A stretch of 42,012 bases of DNA from CAZLMG01 sp964560765 (GTDB lineage: Bacteria > Bdellovibrionota_B > Oligoflexia > Oligoflexales > CAZLMG01), in assembly GCA_964560765.1 (NCBI GenBank), contig CAZLMG010000041.1, positions 1 through 42,012 of the forward strand, written 5' to 3'. Every line of letters starts with the position of its first letter. Position 1 is the first letter of the stretch. The notes beneath the pieces were generated by a model, which saw only the letters and a list, made by a program, of their open reading frames with translations, was not told the DNA's origin and searched no databases. Shown here piece after piece: positions 33,648 to 42,012 of this stretch. Position numbers and translations under genes: made by a program.

Positions 33648-35984
33648 TTATTCTTCCAGTCGATTGATGCGCTCTTTGGCTAGATTTGCGTAAAATTGAT
33701 TGTTTCCGTCCTCGCTGGCCTTGCGAAAGGCCTCCATGGCCTCTTCGCGCTGACCCGCGCGATAGAGCAGCAGACCTCCCTTATAGAGAGCCTCCGCTCG
33801 TCCAGCCCAGTTTTCGCTTTCCGAGCCGGTGTATGCATAGATTCGGCCAGCTTCCAAGAACTCGCTGGATTGGCGATATTCATCGGCGAGAGCAACCAGT
33901 TCGCGTGCCCAGATTTGCTTGGCCTCATTATCATCGAGCTGCGCTGGCTTGAGATGACGAAGCAGTCCAGCTGTCTGGCGACGACGATTTTGATCGCCGA
34001 GCTCAGCAAAACGTTTGGTGAGGTCGTTGAAAAGTTTTACGGTATTTGAATTGGCGACGAACGCTGTTTCAGAAGCAGAGCCGGTCTCCGACTTTTGAAT
34101 GCTTTGATTCTTCAGAGCCTCGGACCAAGCGTCGAGAACAATCTGTGCAGGACTGCTCAACTTGCCTGCACCTACTGCCGCGCGCTCGAGATCCTCCTTG
34201 TTCTCTGCAAGAATGGCTCGTCTTTCTGCGGCATCTAAGTCGCGCCATATAGCAGCCATCGCCCTATCAGCATTCGCGGCTGACTTGCTAAGTTTGCCGC
34301 CCGCGTCCTCACCTTTGCGATCGCGCAGAACGGTTGACGAAACCGTCGCGAGGCGAAAGTTGGCTAGGAACTGCTTCTTCTTCTCGGAAAAAGACTCGGA
34401 TGCAATCTCATAGAACGGAATGGATTGGGCATCCTGACCAAGAGCCCTGTGAGCCTCGGCAAGGGCCCAGCTCGTTTGGGGAGTCTTACGCACTGATTGC
34501 AATGCTGCTGGCAATTCGTTGTATGCATTGATGGCTGCTAGGTGCTGCTTTTGATCGACAAGGCCCTGGATTTGGCCATCGAGCTTCTGCTTCAACATGT
34601 CGCGAAGAGTTTCCCGAAATGGCGTCGTTGCCGGACCTTTGAATCGTTCGAAGTAATCAGCAGCAGCCAATCCTGTTTCACTCTGCCAGGGCTTTGCAGC
34701 GCTGAGCCGATCGTGCAATAGGAATGTATTCGTTAGAAATGCGGTCTTGCTACTCTCGACGCTATCTCGGGCCGTGGTCAGCTCGTTGACCTGGTCCGCT
34801 GTCAGTTCTGGAATTGCTGACTTGTCCGCCTTAACTTTGGCAACGTCATTGGCGCTAAGGCCGCGCCAATACGCAGAACGCAGGGCAACCTGCGCCCGCA
34901 ACTCCATGTTATCCCCGGCGGGAACTTGCCGTAGGGGAGCCGCGAGGGCAGCTAGCTGTTCAACTTTTCCTTGTTGGTACGCACGGATCGCTTGCACATC
35001 CAAACGTCGAAGTCGAGCAAATCGCGATAGCTGGCTATCCGGATGCTTTTCGATGAGAGTCTGAAAGTAGCCGTCAGCCAAGGTTAGATTGCCTTGACCA
35101 AAATGCCCATCCGCGAGTCGCCATAGATGGAGAGGATCTTTATCGAAGATGGAGGCATCGCGGTAAAGAACTTGTTGGTACGCGAGGACGGCGCGGTAGT
35201 CGTGACCGAAGTCATAGAGCCGACCAGCGTAGTCAGCCATAGCGGCGGCAGAGCTTAAGGCTTTACCAGCATTCGCACGCAACCACTCGCTGCGTCCACG
35301 TTCGTTCTCATAGACTGCGGTTTGAATGCGATAGATATAGAACGGGTACTCCGCCCAATGCTTGCCCGGCCCGGCCTGAGCCTTCTCCAAGGCCTCCACC
35401 AGCTGGTCGGGACCATGCATTACATCGGCACCAGGACGCATAAGCTGATGGCTGGCTACACGGGCGTTGTCAATTGACGGCGTCGACTCAAGAGGAGGCC
35501 TAACAGCCAATGGCATCTGCCCCTGATTCGCGCTCTGAACATCGAAACTCTCTGAAGTACCGTGTTTCTGTGCGGCTACCAGTGGCATGCCTGTCACCGG
35601 ATCACGGTCTTCCACATAGTCATAATCAAAGAAGTCTAAAACGATGCGGAACGGATCCGAGAAGTGCGCCACGCTCGACCGCAACATTCTATCTTTGAGG
35701 GCGAAGGTGACCTGCACACCGTTCGCACCAAGATCCTTGACCAAAACCCGGCGTATGACGCGTTCGTCATACTGCTCCAGAGCTTCCAGCTCAACAGCGG
35801 ATGTGCCGAGAATCTCCAAACTAATTGCATTTTCCGACGGATCGTAGGAATAGTTGAATGTTCGCTCAGAGGCGAATGGTAGGACCATCTGGGAGAAGCG
35901 CGGAGCTGCATCAGCAAGGTAAGCCTGCGTCCATATGAACGACGTACAGGTCAAACGTATGAGATGTCGAGCGCAGCCAACCAT
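33648..35984 (-). CDS. Large exported TPR protein, first gene of the flagellar operon
   Basis: This is a 778-residue protein. An N-terminal hydrophobic lead, probably a signal peptide, precedes a beta-rich domain (about 30-145) ending SDPFRIVLDFFDYDY, which resembles AMIN domains that bind peptidoglycan or envelope partners. A long helical part (about 190-778) shows TPR-like pairs (GRLYDFGHDYRAVLAYQQVLY, GNLTLADGYFQTLIEKHP, ALYKGGLLLYRAGQREEAME). It ends 19 bases before the sigma-54 activator gene and is the first gene after the sigma-54 promoter, so it is likely a flagellar or envelope scaffold. No named family is recognised. Confidence 0.75.
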   Translation of the reverse strand: MVGCARHLIRLTCTSFIWTQAYLADAAPRFSQMVLPFASERTFNYSYDPSENAISLEILGTSAVELEALEQYDERVIRRVLVKDLGANGVQVTFALKDRMLRSSVAHFSDPFRIVLDFFDYDYVEDRDPVTGMPLVAAQKHGTSESFDVQSANQGQMPLAVRPPLESTPSIDNARVASHQLMRPGADVMHGPDQLVEALEKAQAGPGKHWAEYPFYIYRIQTAVYENERGRSEWLRANAGKALSSAAAMADYAGRLYDFGHDYRAVLAYQQVLYRDASIFDKDPLHLWRLADGHFGQGNLTLADGYFQTLIEKHPDSQLSRFARLRRLDVQAIRAYQQGKVEQLAALAAPLRQVPAGDNMELRAQVALRSAYWRGLSANDVAKVKADKSAIPELTADQVNELTTARDSVESSKTAFLTNTFLLHDRLSAAKPWQSETGLAAADYFERFKGPATTPFRETLRDMLKQKLDGQIQGLVDQKQHLAAINAYNELPAALQSVRKTPQTSWALAEAHRALGQDAQSIPFYEIASESFSEKKKQFLANFRLATVSSTVLRDRKGEDAGGKLSKSAANADRAMAAIWRDLDAAERRAILAENKEDLERAAVGAGKLSSPAQIVLDAWSEALKNQSIQKSETGSASETAFVANSNTVKLFNDLTKRFAELGDQNRRRQTAGLLRHLKPAQLDDNEAKQIWARELVALADEYRQSSEFLEAGRIYAYTGSESENWAGRAEALYKGGLLLYRAGQREEAMEAFRKASEDGNNQFYANLAKERINRLEE

Positions 35985-36039
35985 GTGTCACCCAGAAATA
36001 CTAATCGATAGGTTTTCAGGAATGGATTGCGAATAGCAA

Positions 36040-36055
36040 AGCAAGTAGCATGCCA
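36040..36055 (-). promoter_or_regulatory. Sigma-54 promoter of the flagellar operon
   Basis: Read on the minus strand: TGGCATGCTACTTGCT, with GG and GC 10 bases apart and TTGC exact. Only the C of TGGCAC differs. Transcription would start near 36028, about 44 bases before the TPR protein gene. Confidence 0.7.
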
Positions 36056-36093
36056 CTGAGAACCCTACTGAGATCATTAGAGGGACTAGGCAA

Positions 36094-36111
36094 CCGCCAA
36101 AAATTCGGCGG
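36094..36111. promoter_or_regulatory. Dyad CCGCC-N8-GGCGG near the flagellar promoter
   Basis: Arms CCGCC (36094-36098) and GGCGG (36107-36111) lie about 40 bases upstream of the flagellar sigma-54 promoter on its strand. It could be an enhancer site for the operon's own activator, or a hairpin in the hldE leader. Confidence 0.35.
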
Positions 36112-36133
36112 GCAAAGTTGGGATCGGTGTCAA

Positions 36134-36180
36134 GGCGCTGACTGAGAGCGACGGAGTTTTGACGTCAGCGCCATTTCTTT
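36134..36180 (+). terminator. Terminator-like hairpin between divergent genes
   Basis: Perfect 9-base arms GGCGCTGAC (36134-36142) and GTCAGCGCC (36164-36172) with a 21-base loop are followed by ATTTCTTT. No plus-strand gene lies upstream, so it would have to end a small RNA or act in the hldE leader. A second reading is a pair of activator sites for the flagellar promoter. Confidence 0.45.
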
Positions 36181-36202
36181 AGCGATCCTCGCCATTGTCT
36201 GG

Positions 36203-36220
36203 TGGTGCAAATTGGTGCAA
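36203..36220 (+). repeat. Direct repeat TGGTGCAA before hldE
   Basis: Two exact copies, 36203-36210 and 36213-36220, are spaced one helical turn (10 bases) apart, 18 bases before the hldE start. Possible binding site for a regulator. Confidence 0.4.
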
Positions 36221-36238
36221 TCTGCAAAGGACAACGCT

Positions 36239-37726
36239 ATGAGTCAATTTTTCGGCAAGTTGCCTTGGGTTGGACGTTCGCAACTCGTTCGGGTAGCCGT
36301 CATTGGCGACTTGATCCTCGATGAGTATCTAAAGGGAAGTGTTGATCGCATCTCGCCAGAAGCGCCAGTGCCTGTACACCTGGTTCGTAATTCAATAGCC
36401 ACAGCAGGCGGCGCCGCCAACGCCGCCCGCAACGTTCAACTCGCCGGAGGGTCCGCTGTCTTATTTGGCGTCATGGGCGATGATGAAGCTGGTACCCGAT
36501 TGAAAGAGATCTTGCATAAGGATGGCATTGATGTGCGCAATGTCATTGCCTCGAAAGATCGCCCGACCATTCGCAAAACTCGCGTTCTTGCTGGTAATCA
36601 ACAGATCGTCAGAATCGACTGGGAGCGCACAACGCCAATCAGCGAGGACTCGAGGCAGAAACTGCTGAAAGCACTCGCTACCTCCGAATTTGATGCGCTG
36701 CTCTTGAGCGATTACGGCAAAGGCGGGCTGCCGACAGAATTCCTTCGAGAAATCATCAGTATTGCCAAGGCGCGATCCGTACCGTGCGTCGTTGACCCTA
36801 AGGGCAGAGACTTCGCAAAATATCAGGGCTGCTTCTTGATCACACCGAATCGCAAAGAGGCCTGCGAAGCGCTCGACTTAGATAGCAATGACGCCATAGA
36901 ACGGCAGGCACTCGCTAAGCGCTTGCAGGAAAGATTTGGGCTAAATCACGTTCTAGTTACCCTTGGCGCTGATGGCATGTACCTTCAGCCCAGCCCAAAC
37001 GACACAAGGATCCAGCCCGTGCACCTTAGTTCGAAGGCGAGGGAGGTCTTTGACGTCTCTGGAGCTGGAGATACGGTCGTTGCCGTTGCGACACTTGCAG
37101 TTGCAGCTAAAGCAGACCTCATTACTTCCTTGACCCTAGCTAATGTCGCGGCTGGTTGTGTCGTTGAGAAAATTGGAACACAGCCCATATATCAGGCTGA
37201 GCTGGAGGCAGCCCTGCTGGAGCCGTCGGCGAAACCTTCCTTTGAATCCTCGGCTGGAAAAATCCTCACCGCTGAACAGTTACATTCGCAGCTCAGCGCC
37301 GTTCGCGGCCGCAAGAAGATCGTCTTCACCAATGGTTGCTTTGATCTGCTGCATGAGGGCCACGTAACTTACTTGGAAGCAGCTCGGGAAAAAGGTCATT
37401 TGCTGGTCGTTGGTGTGAACTCCGATCGTTCGATCTCCGCCATTAAAGGTCCGCGACGTCCGATCGTCAGCCTGAATCAGCGGATGCGCGTCCTCGCCGC
37501 AATGCAGTGCGTCGATTTCGTCGTGTCGTTTGATGAGGATACGCCATTGAATCTGATTAAGACCATCATGCCCGACGTTCTCGTAAAGGGAGCCGACTGG
37601 GCCATTGATGCCATTGTTGGCGCTGAAGTGGTCATGGCGGCAGGGGGCCGCGTGGAAAACATCGAACTCGTCCCCGGGCAAAGCACGACTGGCATCATCA
37701 ATCGAATCCTTGAGGAAAGACGCTAG
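36239..37726 (+). CDS. hldE: Bifunctional heptose kinase/adenylyltransferase HldE
   Basis: This is a 495-residue fusion enzyme of ADP-heptose synthesis for the LPS inner core. The PfkB-type kinase domain (about 18-330) has GGAANAARNVQLAGG and the GAGDT motif (FDVSGAGDTVVA). The nucleotidyltransferase domain (about 357-495) has TNGCFDLLHEGHVTYL with the HxGH motif, and ends PGQSTTGIINRI. Both halves look intact and the length is close to the usual 477. The ATG at 36239 has AAAGGA eight bases upstream; the frame opens at 36212. The next gene starts directly after its stop. Confidence 0.95.
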   Translation: MSQFFGKLPWVGRSQLVRVAVIGDLILDEYLKGSVDRISPEAPVPVHLVRNSIATAGGAANAARNVQLAGGSAVLFGVMGDDEAGTRLKEILHKDGIDVRNVIASKDRPTIRKTRVLAGNQQIVRIDWERTTPISEDSRQKLLKALATSEFDALLLSDYGKGGLPTEFLREIISIAKARSVPCVVDPKGRDFAKYQGCFLITPNRKEACEALDLDSNDAIERQALAKRLQERFGLNHVLVTLGADGMYLQPSPNDTRIQPVHLSSKAREVFDVSGAGDTVVAVATLAVAAKADLITSLTLANVAAGCVVEKIGTQPIYQAELEAALLEPSAKPSFESSAGKILTAEQLHSQLSAVRGRKKIVFTNGCFDLLHEGHVTYLEAAREKGHLLVVGVNSDRSISAIKGPRRPIVSLNQRMRVLAAMQCVDFVVSFDEDTPLNLIKTIMPDVLVKGADWAIDAIVGAEVVMAAGGRVENIELVPGQSTTGIINRILEERR

Positions 37727-38656
37727 ATGATTGCAATCAAGTTAATGCCAAGGTCTACCCCCGGCATCATTCTTGCTGTTTTTACGTGGAAATTGTGCGC
37801 AAGCCCGGCTGCGTATGGCGGCGAACCTACCGAAGGTCCTTGGGTCAAGTGGGAGAGTTTCGGATCACAAGCAGCTTCCGAGACCGACGGGATCAGCGCC
37901 AGCGACTATCGCGCCGCGATGATTTCCGCCCGAGTGCTGTTTCCCTTATCGACGAACGACAAGAGGTACACCTTGGTACCTTACTTGCGCTATAGCCAAT
38001 CGGAATCACAGTGGCTTCGCAGCGGAAAAACAGAAGACGTTGCAGGCACCCTACGTAACATCACTCCTGGACTCATCTTGACGTCGATGACCTTCCCCGA
38101 GCAATCTGGTGTCTACGCTGCCTTTTTTCAACACCGGCACCCCGACACTTCGAGGTCGTTTGAGCCCCTGAATGAATACATCGTCGGTATTCATAGTGAG
38201 CGCTGGCTAAACCGCCTGCTCGGCAGCCCGGACTTTGAAGTATACGGAAGGTTGAGCGGCCGCATTCGCGACTACCCGGGCCGAAGGACTTATCTTCTCG
38301 TCCCTGAGGTCAGTGTCCTAAAAAATGATGGGTGGCTATTCAGTGTTGGCTGGCCATCACATGTTATCGTCGGCAAGTTCAACTCAAGCCAGAGCCGATT
38401 TACGTCTGCCGAAATGGAAATCAGCTCTTATAACTATCCAGGGGAATTCGAGGGAATGGCAGGTTGGGTAGACGGTTATACGGCAGCACTTTTTGCCAGC
38501 TGGCGGGAAGAGGTCTATAAGCCTCTACACTTTGGAATTCGGGCCGGAACAGCCTTCCAGGCTATTAAATTCTACGACAACGATGGCATCCGAAAATGGA
38601 CCTACTCTGGGAAACCGGCGACCTATTTAGCGTTAACTGCAACAACGCTTTTTTAG
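37727..38656 (+). CDS. Predicted outer-membrane beta-barrel protein
   Basis: This is a 309-residue protein. A signal peptide ends near ASPAAYGG. The mature chain is a row of amphipathic strands (YTLVPYLRYSQSESQWL, GVYAAFFQHRHP) and ends in a Phe (LTATTLF), the usual outer-membrane barrel signature. It resembles DUF6268-type barrels, but I am not sure. It starts right after the hldE stop without its own promoter, so it is co-expressed with LPS heptose synthesis. Its stop overlaps that of the convergent thioesterase gene by 4 bases. Confidence 0.75.
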   Translation: MIAIKLMPRSTPGIILAVFTWKLCASPAAYGGEPTEGPWVKWESFGSQAASETDGISASDYRAAMISARVLFPLSTNDKRYTLVPYLRYSQSESQWLRSGKTEDVAGTLRNITPGLILTSMTFPEQSGVYAAFFQHRHPDTSRSFEPLNEYIVGIHSERWLNRLLGSPDFEVYGRLSGRIRDYPGRRTYLLVPEVSVLKNDGWLFSVGWPSHVIVGKFNSSQSRFTSAEMEISSYNYPGEFEGMAGWVDGYTAALFASWREEVYKPLHFGIRAGTAFQAIKFYDNDGIRKWTYSGKPATYLALTATTLF

Positions 38657-39117
38657 GCCATTAGACTTCTACCCTCGAGACTTTCTATGGCGATAATCAC
38701 AGCGGGTGAAAGAGCCTTCGGGCGCTGCTCGACAAGGTCGAAGTAGACCAGCAAAGCGTCACCGGTCGCGGCGATGGCCCCATAAGATTGGCTGTACACG
38801 GCGTAGTGCATCGAAAAGCGCGTCTCGTCGATGTTGACCGTGCGTGCGCCGATCCAAATCTGGTCCGGATACTTCAACGGGCGCTTAAACTTGCAGCTCG
38901 TGCTTGCCACCACCACGCCCATACCCGGGTCAGCTGCCGACATTTTCAACTTCAAACGCTCGAGATAGGCAATTCGAGTATCCTCGAAATAACGGAAGTA
39001 CTTGGTGTTATTGACATGTCCATACGCATCCATGTCGCCCCAACCTACGTGCTGATGCAGCACAACCGGAAAGTCCCTAAGTGCTTCTGGTGTATGACTG
39101 GAGTCAAATTCATTCAT
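38653..39117 (-). CDS. 4-hydroxybenzoyl-CoA thioesterase family acyl-CoA thioesterase
   Basis: This is a 154-residue single-hotdog protein. The segment GWGDMDAYGHVNNTKYFRYFED has the catalytic Asp and HVNN of YbgC/FadM-type thioesterases, and SMHYAVYSQ fits the second core strand. Such enzymes cleave acyl-CoA esters in the cytoplasm. It overlaps the pepQ stop as ATGA, so it follows pepQ in an operon. The substrate cannot be told. Confidence 0.9.
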   Translation of the reverse strand: MNEFDSSHTPEALRDFPVVLHQHVGWGDMDAYGHVNNTKYFRYFEDTRIAYLERLKLKMSAADPGMGVVVASTSCKFKRPLKYPDQIWIGARTVNIDETRFSMHYAVYSQSYGAIAATGDALLVYFDLVEQRPKALSPAVIIAIESLEGRSLMA

Positions 39118-40427
39118 TGTGGGATGTACTCGCGCGTTAGATTGCGATGCCCATCCGCCGTAACCAGCACGTCATCTTCAATGCGGATGCCGCCACACGG
39201 AACGAGCTTGTCGATGAGACTCCAGTTGAAGTGTTGGCTTAAAGCATGCGTTCGCATTGGCTCCAACAGCATCCCAATGAAGTAGATACCTGGCTCAATC
39301 GTCAAAACCATCTCGGCCTCCAAAGTACGTGTTGTGCGTAGCTTAGGATGTTTCGGATGACGCTCTGCGGGTGTGCCGAGTCGATCACACTGCTGGCCTG
39401 CAACATCGTGAACTTGAATTCCCAGAAGGTGGCCAATGCCATGCGGATAGAACACGCGAGTGACATCCTGAGCAATCATCGACTCGACGGTCAAATCGCG
39501 AATAATCCCCACATCTAGCAAGAGTCGGCCAATGGCCTCATGCGATGCATGATGTAACTCACCAACACTGTATCCCGGCTTAATCGACGCACATAGGCCA
39601 AGCTGAAGCGCTTCCGCGCCCGCCAAGAGCTGAACAAACTCGTCGGGCGCCTGCTTATTCACATAGGTTCGAGTAATATCGGAACCAAAGGCTTCGAACC
39701 GTGCGCCGGCATCGATGAGCAACACGCGGCCTTTTCGCTTTTGACGCTTATGCTCATAATGTAGATAGGCACCCTTCTCATCAAGAGCAATGATCGCGTT
39801 ATAGGGCAAGTCGGCATCGGTGCAGTTAATGGCTTCAATGTATTCATAGTAGATGCCAAGCTCACACTCGCCAGCAAGAAAAGCATTCTTGGCTGCCTGA
39901 TGCGCCGTAGCCGCTACTCTTTGCGCCTGCGACAGACAATGAATCTCATATTCTGACTTAAAGCTGCGCCCCCAGTCCATCATCGCCGTGAGCTTTTCGG
40001 GATTGATGTCAAAGCCAAGGGATTCCATACCAGCCGTTTGCGGCCCAATCCAAGCACGCCGACCACTTCCAGCCAAAGCTCCCCAAAGATCCTCCACCCT
40101 AGTGACGACCTTAATCTCAAACGAACTCGCCCAGTAAGGCGAACCGAGTGCGGCCTGCTCGTGCCAAAAATCATCAGGACTGTAAAAAAATAGTTCCGGC
40201 TTCTGGCCAGGAATGATCCTCACCGTATGATAGGGCGCTCGTACCGGACACCAATGCAGAAAGTGCGGAGTTGCGTTAAACGGAATAGGACGATCATCTG
40301 CAAAATAATAACTTTGAGTGCCGGCGAAGATAACTAGCTCGTCATATCCACAATCCTGGAGACAGCTATCTGTATAGTTTTGAATCCGGCCAATATGCTT
40401 GCTGTGTAATTCGCCAAGCTGAGTCAT
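39114..40427 (-). CDS. pepQ: Xaa-Pro dipeptidase PepQ-like
   Basis: This is a 437-residue metallopeptidase of family M24B that splits dipeptides with C-terminal proline. The Mn ligands are visible: the two Asp in LLIDAGARFEAFGSDITRTY, His in FYPHGIGHLLGIQVHD, and the two Glu in LTIEPGIYF and RIEDDVLVT. The length equals E. coli PepQ within a few residues. The ATG at 40427 is chosen for AAAGGAG six bases upstream rather than the one at 40445. It diverges from dppA, another peptidase. Confidence 0.93.
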   Translation of the reverse strand: MTQLGELHSKHIGRIQNYTDSCLQDCGYDELVIFAGTQSYYFADDRPIPFNATPHFLHWCPVRAPYHTVRIIPGQKPELFFYSPDDFWHEQAALGSPYWASSFEIKVVTRVEDLWGALAGSGRRAWIGPQTAGMESLGFDINPEKLTAMMDWGRSFKSEYEIHCLSQAQRVAATAHQAAKNAFLAGECELGIYYEYIEAINCTDADLPYNAIIALDEKGAYLHYEHKRQKRKGRVLLIDAGARFEAFGSDITRTYVNKQAPDEFVQLLAGAEALQLGLCASIKPGYSVGELHHASHEAIGRLLLDVGIIRDLTVESMIAQDVTRVFYPHGIGHLLGIQVHDVAGQQCDRLGTPAERHPKHPKLRTTRTLEAEMVLTIEPGIYFIGMLLEPMRTHALSQHFNWSLIDKLVPCGGIRIEDDVLVTADGHRNLTREYIPQ

Positions 40428-40600
40428 GCGCACTCCTTTATCCACTTCTCACATTAAGCCCATGGTATAACACGACTAACAGGCCAACTTGTATCAACAA
40501 TTTTAAAGCAACTCGCCGTCGCTACAACGACCTTTACTCGATCCAACCGTCTGACCATGCTAGGATTATCGTCCACAGACCAGACTTATAGGTGAGCACC

Positions 40601-41404
40601 ATGAAAGTATACATCAGCGCCGATATCGAGGGAGTCGCAGGGATTGCCGGATGGAATGAGGCAAAAAAGGGAGACCAGGACTATATCATTTTCCAGGAGC
40701 AAATGACGCGGGAAGTGGCGGCTGCATGTGAGGGAGCCATTCGCGGCGGAGCCTCCAGCGTGGTTGTCAAAGATGCCCATTGGACAGGCATGAACATACT
40801 GCACGAAAAACTACCTGAGCAGGTACAGCTCATTCGCGGTTGGTCAGGCCACCCATACTGCATGGTCCAAGAACTAGATTCCTCTTTCGATGCTTTGATG
40901 TACGTCGGCTATCACTCCCGAGCAGCCCACGATGGAAATCCCCTGGCACACACACTTAGTTCATCGAAAGTTTCACGAATTATCATCAACGATCAGCCAG
41001 CTTCGGAATTCCTGATACATAGTTACGTGGCTGCCATGCACCGTGTCCCCGTCGTCCTGCTGACTGGTGACGAAGCTATCTGCGCGGAAGCGAAGTTACT
41101 CGTCAAGCACATCAAGACAGTATCCTCGATGCGAGGTGTGGGAGCTTCTGTCATTTCCGATCACCCCAAGACGGTAAGAGCAAAGATTCGCGAAGCCGCT
41201 GAACAGGCACTCATGGACACACATCTTGAAGCTTGCAAAGTTCGGCTGCCGGACTCATTTGCCGTTCAGATTAACTTCCGCGCACATCAGGATGCATACA
41301 AAGGTGGCTTTTATCCAGGAGCCGAGCGAATCGATGCACATACCGTCGGCTTTCACTCTGCTAATTTCTTTGATGTGCTGACCATGCTGAAGTTTCTCAT
41401 CTAG
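40601..41404 (+). CDS. D-aminopeptidase DppA-like (M55)
   Basis: This is a 267-residue M55 zinc peptidase. Asp8 and Glu10 in SADIEGVAGI, His60 in VKDAHWTG, His105 in YVGYHSRAAH and Glu136 in DQPASEFLIH match the metal ligands of Bacillus DppA. The family removes N-terminal D-residues, for instance from D-Ala-D-Ala peptides. The start at 40601 has AGGTGAG upstream, and the ligand spacing from residue 8 confirms it. It stands alone, between pepQ (divergent) and a convergent winged-helix-like gene. Confidence 0.93.
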   Translation: MKVYISADIEGVAGIAGWNEAKKGDQDYIIFQEQMTREVAAACEGAIRGGASSVVVKDAHWTGMNILHEKLPEQVQLIRGWSGHPYCMVQELDSSFDALMYVGYHSRAAHDGNPLAHTLSSSKVSRIIINDQPASEFLIHSYVAAMHRVPVVLLTGDEAICAEAKLLVKHIKTVSSMRGVGASVISDHPKTVRAKIREAAEQALMDTHLEACKVRLPDSFAVQINFRAHQDAYKGGFYPGAERIDAHTVGFHSANFFDVLTMLKFLI

Positions 41405-41414
41405 GGCGATAAGA

Positions 41415-41450
41415 GCCTGGAAGCCTGCATCATGCACCAAACTTCCGGGC
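41415..41450. terminator. Hairpin between convergent dppA-like and winged-helix genes
   Basis: Nine-base arms (41415-41423 and 41442-41450, one G-T pair) enclose an 18-base loop. No T-run follows, so it is a weak candidate for ending both transcripts. Confidence 0.35.
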
Positions 41451-41456
41451 CCTGCC

Positions 41457-41858
41457 TCAGGCTGCGCGAAGATACGCACTAGGGTCATCGAAGTCTGATT
41501 TCTTCGGCATTGAGCGTAGACGATAGAGCGTCCACGACTGCGAATCCACATCATACACAAACCAATCGATCCAACGAATCGAATCACCATTAAATGTTAG
41601 CTCTGCCATGGCGCGACAGCGGCTGACAAGTTTGATGGCATTGTGCCGCAATGCTTCGCTAAATCGACGCGTCCGCCCGCAAGGTGACAGATGCCCATAC
41701 ACTTCCTCAACAACTTGGTCCTTGGTAACTGACATGGCGGGAGATCGCAAGAATAGCTCGAATAGCTTAGCAGCAAGTGGCCGCTTACGCAGATCTAGCA
41801 TGGCATCATCGCAATAAAGAATTCCACCCTTTAGGACTACAGTGACTCGTGCATCCAT
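41457..41858 (-). CDS. Small winged-helix-like protein, possible regulator
   Basis: This is a 133-residue protein. LDLRKRPLAAKLFELFLRSP and KDQVVEEVYGHLSPCGRTRR followed by FSEALRHNAIKLVSRC look like the OmpR-type winged helix in which helix 3 is replaced by an odd loop. GDSIRWIDWFVYDVDSQ fits the wing. No receiver domain is attached. AGAGG lies nine bases before the ATG at 41858. The family is not identified with certainty; a DNA-binding role is inferred from the pattern. Confidence 0.6.
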   Translation of the reverse strand: MDARVTVVLKGGILYCDDAMLDLRKRPLAAKLFELFLRSPAMSVTKDQVVEEVYGHLSPCGRTRRFSEALRHNAIKLVSRCRAMAELTFNGDSIRWIDWFVYDVDSQSWTLYRLRSMPKKSDFDDPSAYLRAA

Positions 41859-42012
41859 GATCTCATCCTCTCGCAGATGGCCGCAGTATTGCGGCAGGAC
41901 GAGACAGATACGCGATTCAGACCGATGCTTCTAAATAAAGTTATCCACAGGGTCATGGCAACTAGGGCCTGTCCCTGTTTACTGGTCAGCTAAGCAGCCA
42001 CTGCAACCAGTG
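41859..42012. other. Right-edge intergenic stretch with one DnaA box
   Basis: No gene is seen to the window end. A perfect DnaA box TTATCCACA lies at 41941-41949. A single box is not enough to call an origin. The stretch presumably holds the promoter of the minus-strand gene. Confidence 0.4.

Noticed and set aside
36050..36120. Riboswitch-like words (GCCACTG as in B12, CTGAGA as in TPP, GGCAA..GCAAAG as in c-di-GMP)
   Set aside because: Only isolated words match. The conserved partner segments and helices of each class are missing.
41391..41590. Winged-helix gene extended or fused to antisense frame 41255-41590
   Set aside because: The antisense frame overlaps the end of the dppA-like gene and lacks any recognisable motif.

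Overview
The window looks like a chromosomal segment from a flagellated Gram-negative bacterium of the Bdellovibrionota/Oligoflexia type. The pointers are a TIGR02147-family regulator paired with a GTLVGNP-type lipoprotein, a sigma-54 style flagellar operon (flgB-flgC-fliE-fliF-fliH-fliI-fliJ-motE) led by an enhancer-binding protein, a Ser/Thr kinase joined to another enhancer-binding protein, heptose biosynthesis (LPS) and predicted outer-membrane barrels. Base composition is near balanced by eye. The taxonomic call is inference. No IS element, CRISPR array, rRNA or tRNA was seen.

Layout. 73-6674 (minus) is a run reading outer-membrane-like protein, fmt, purN, polyprenyl synthase, a small CGSC-tailed protein, a secreted protein and a ChaN-like protein. 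Divergent from it are glpK and two DppB/DppC-like ABC permeases without ATPase or binding protein (6797-9852). 10002-15055 is a tight five-gene operon: an enlarged acyl carrier protein, a double-hotdog dehydratase-like protein, a complete ketosynthase, a ketosynthase-like protein whose active-site Cys is Glu, and a stand-alone thioester-reductase-type SDR. It ends at a strong hairpin. 15170-17132 (minus) is a TIGR02147 regulator with its lipoprotein. 17524-18582 is an unrecognised candidate lipoprotein.

18618-23716 (minus) is a kinase / sigma-54 activator / membrane-protein operon. Divergent from it are a second enlarged ACP (24044-24490), preceded by a near-consensus sigma-54 promoter and two CTGCC-N6-GGCAG dyads, and then fabI (24695-25516). 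The arrangement suggests that the kinase-activator pair controls the second ACP. The two ACPs and the five-gene operon would together form an uncharacterised type II fatty-acid/polyketide-like pathway.

25564-35984 (minus) is the flagellar operon. It is preceded by a predicted sigma-54 promoter, and fliG is absent from its usual place between fliF and fliH. 36239-38656 (plus) holds hldE and an outer-membrane protein; 38653-40427 (minus) a thioesterase and pepQ; 40601-41404 (plus) a DppA-like D-aminopeptidase; and 41457-41858 (minus) a small winged-helix-like protein. The best candidate for something undescribed is the split ACP/ketosynthase system with its kinase-activator circuit (10002-15055 plus 18618-25516).
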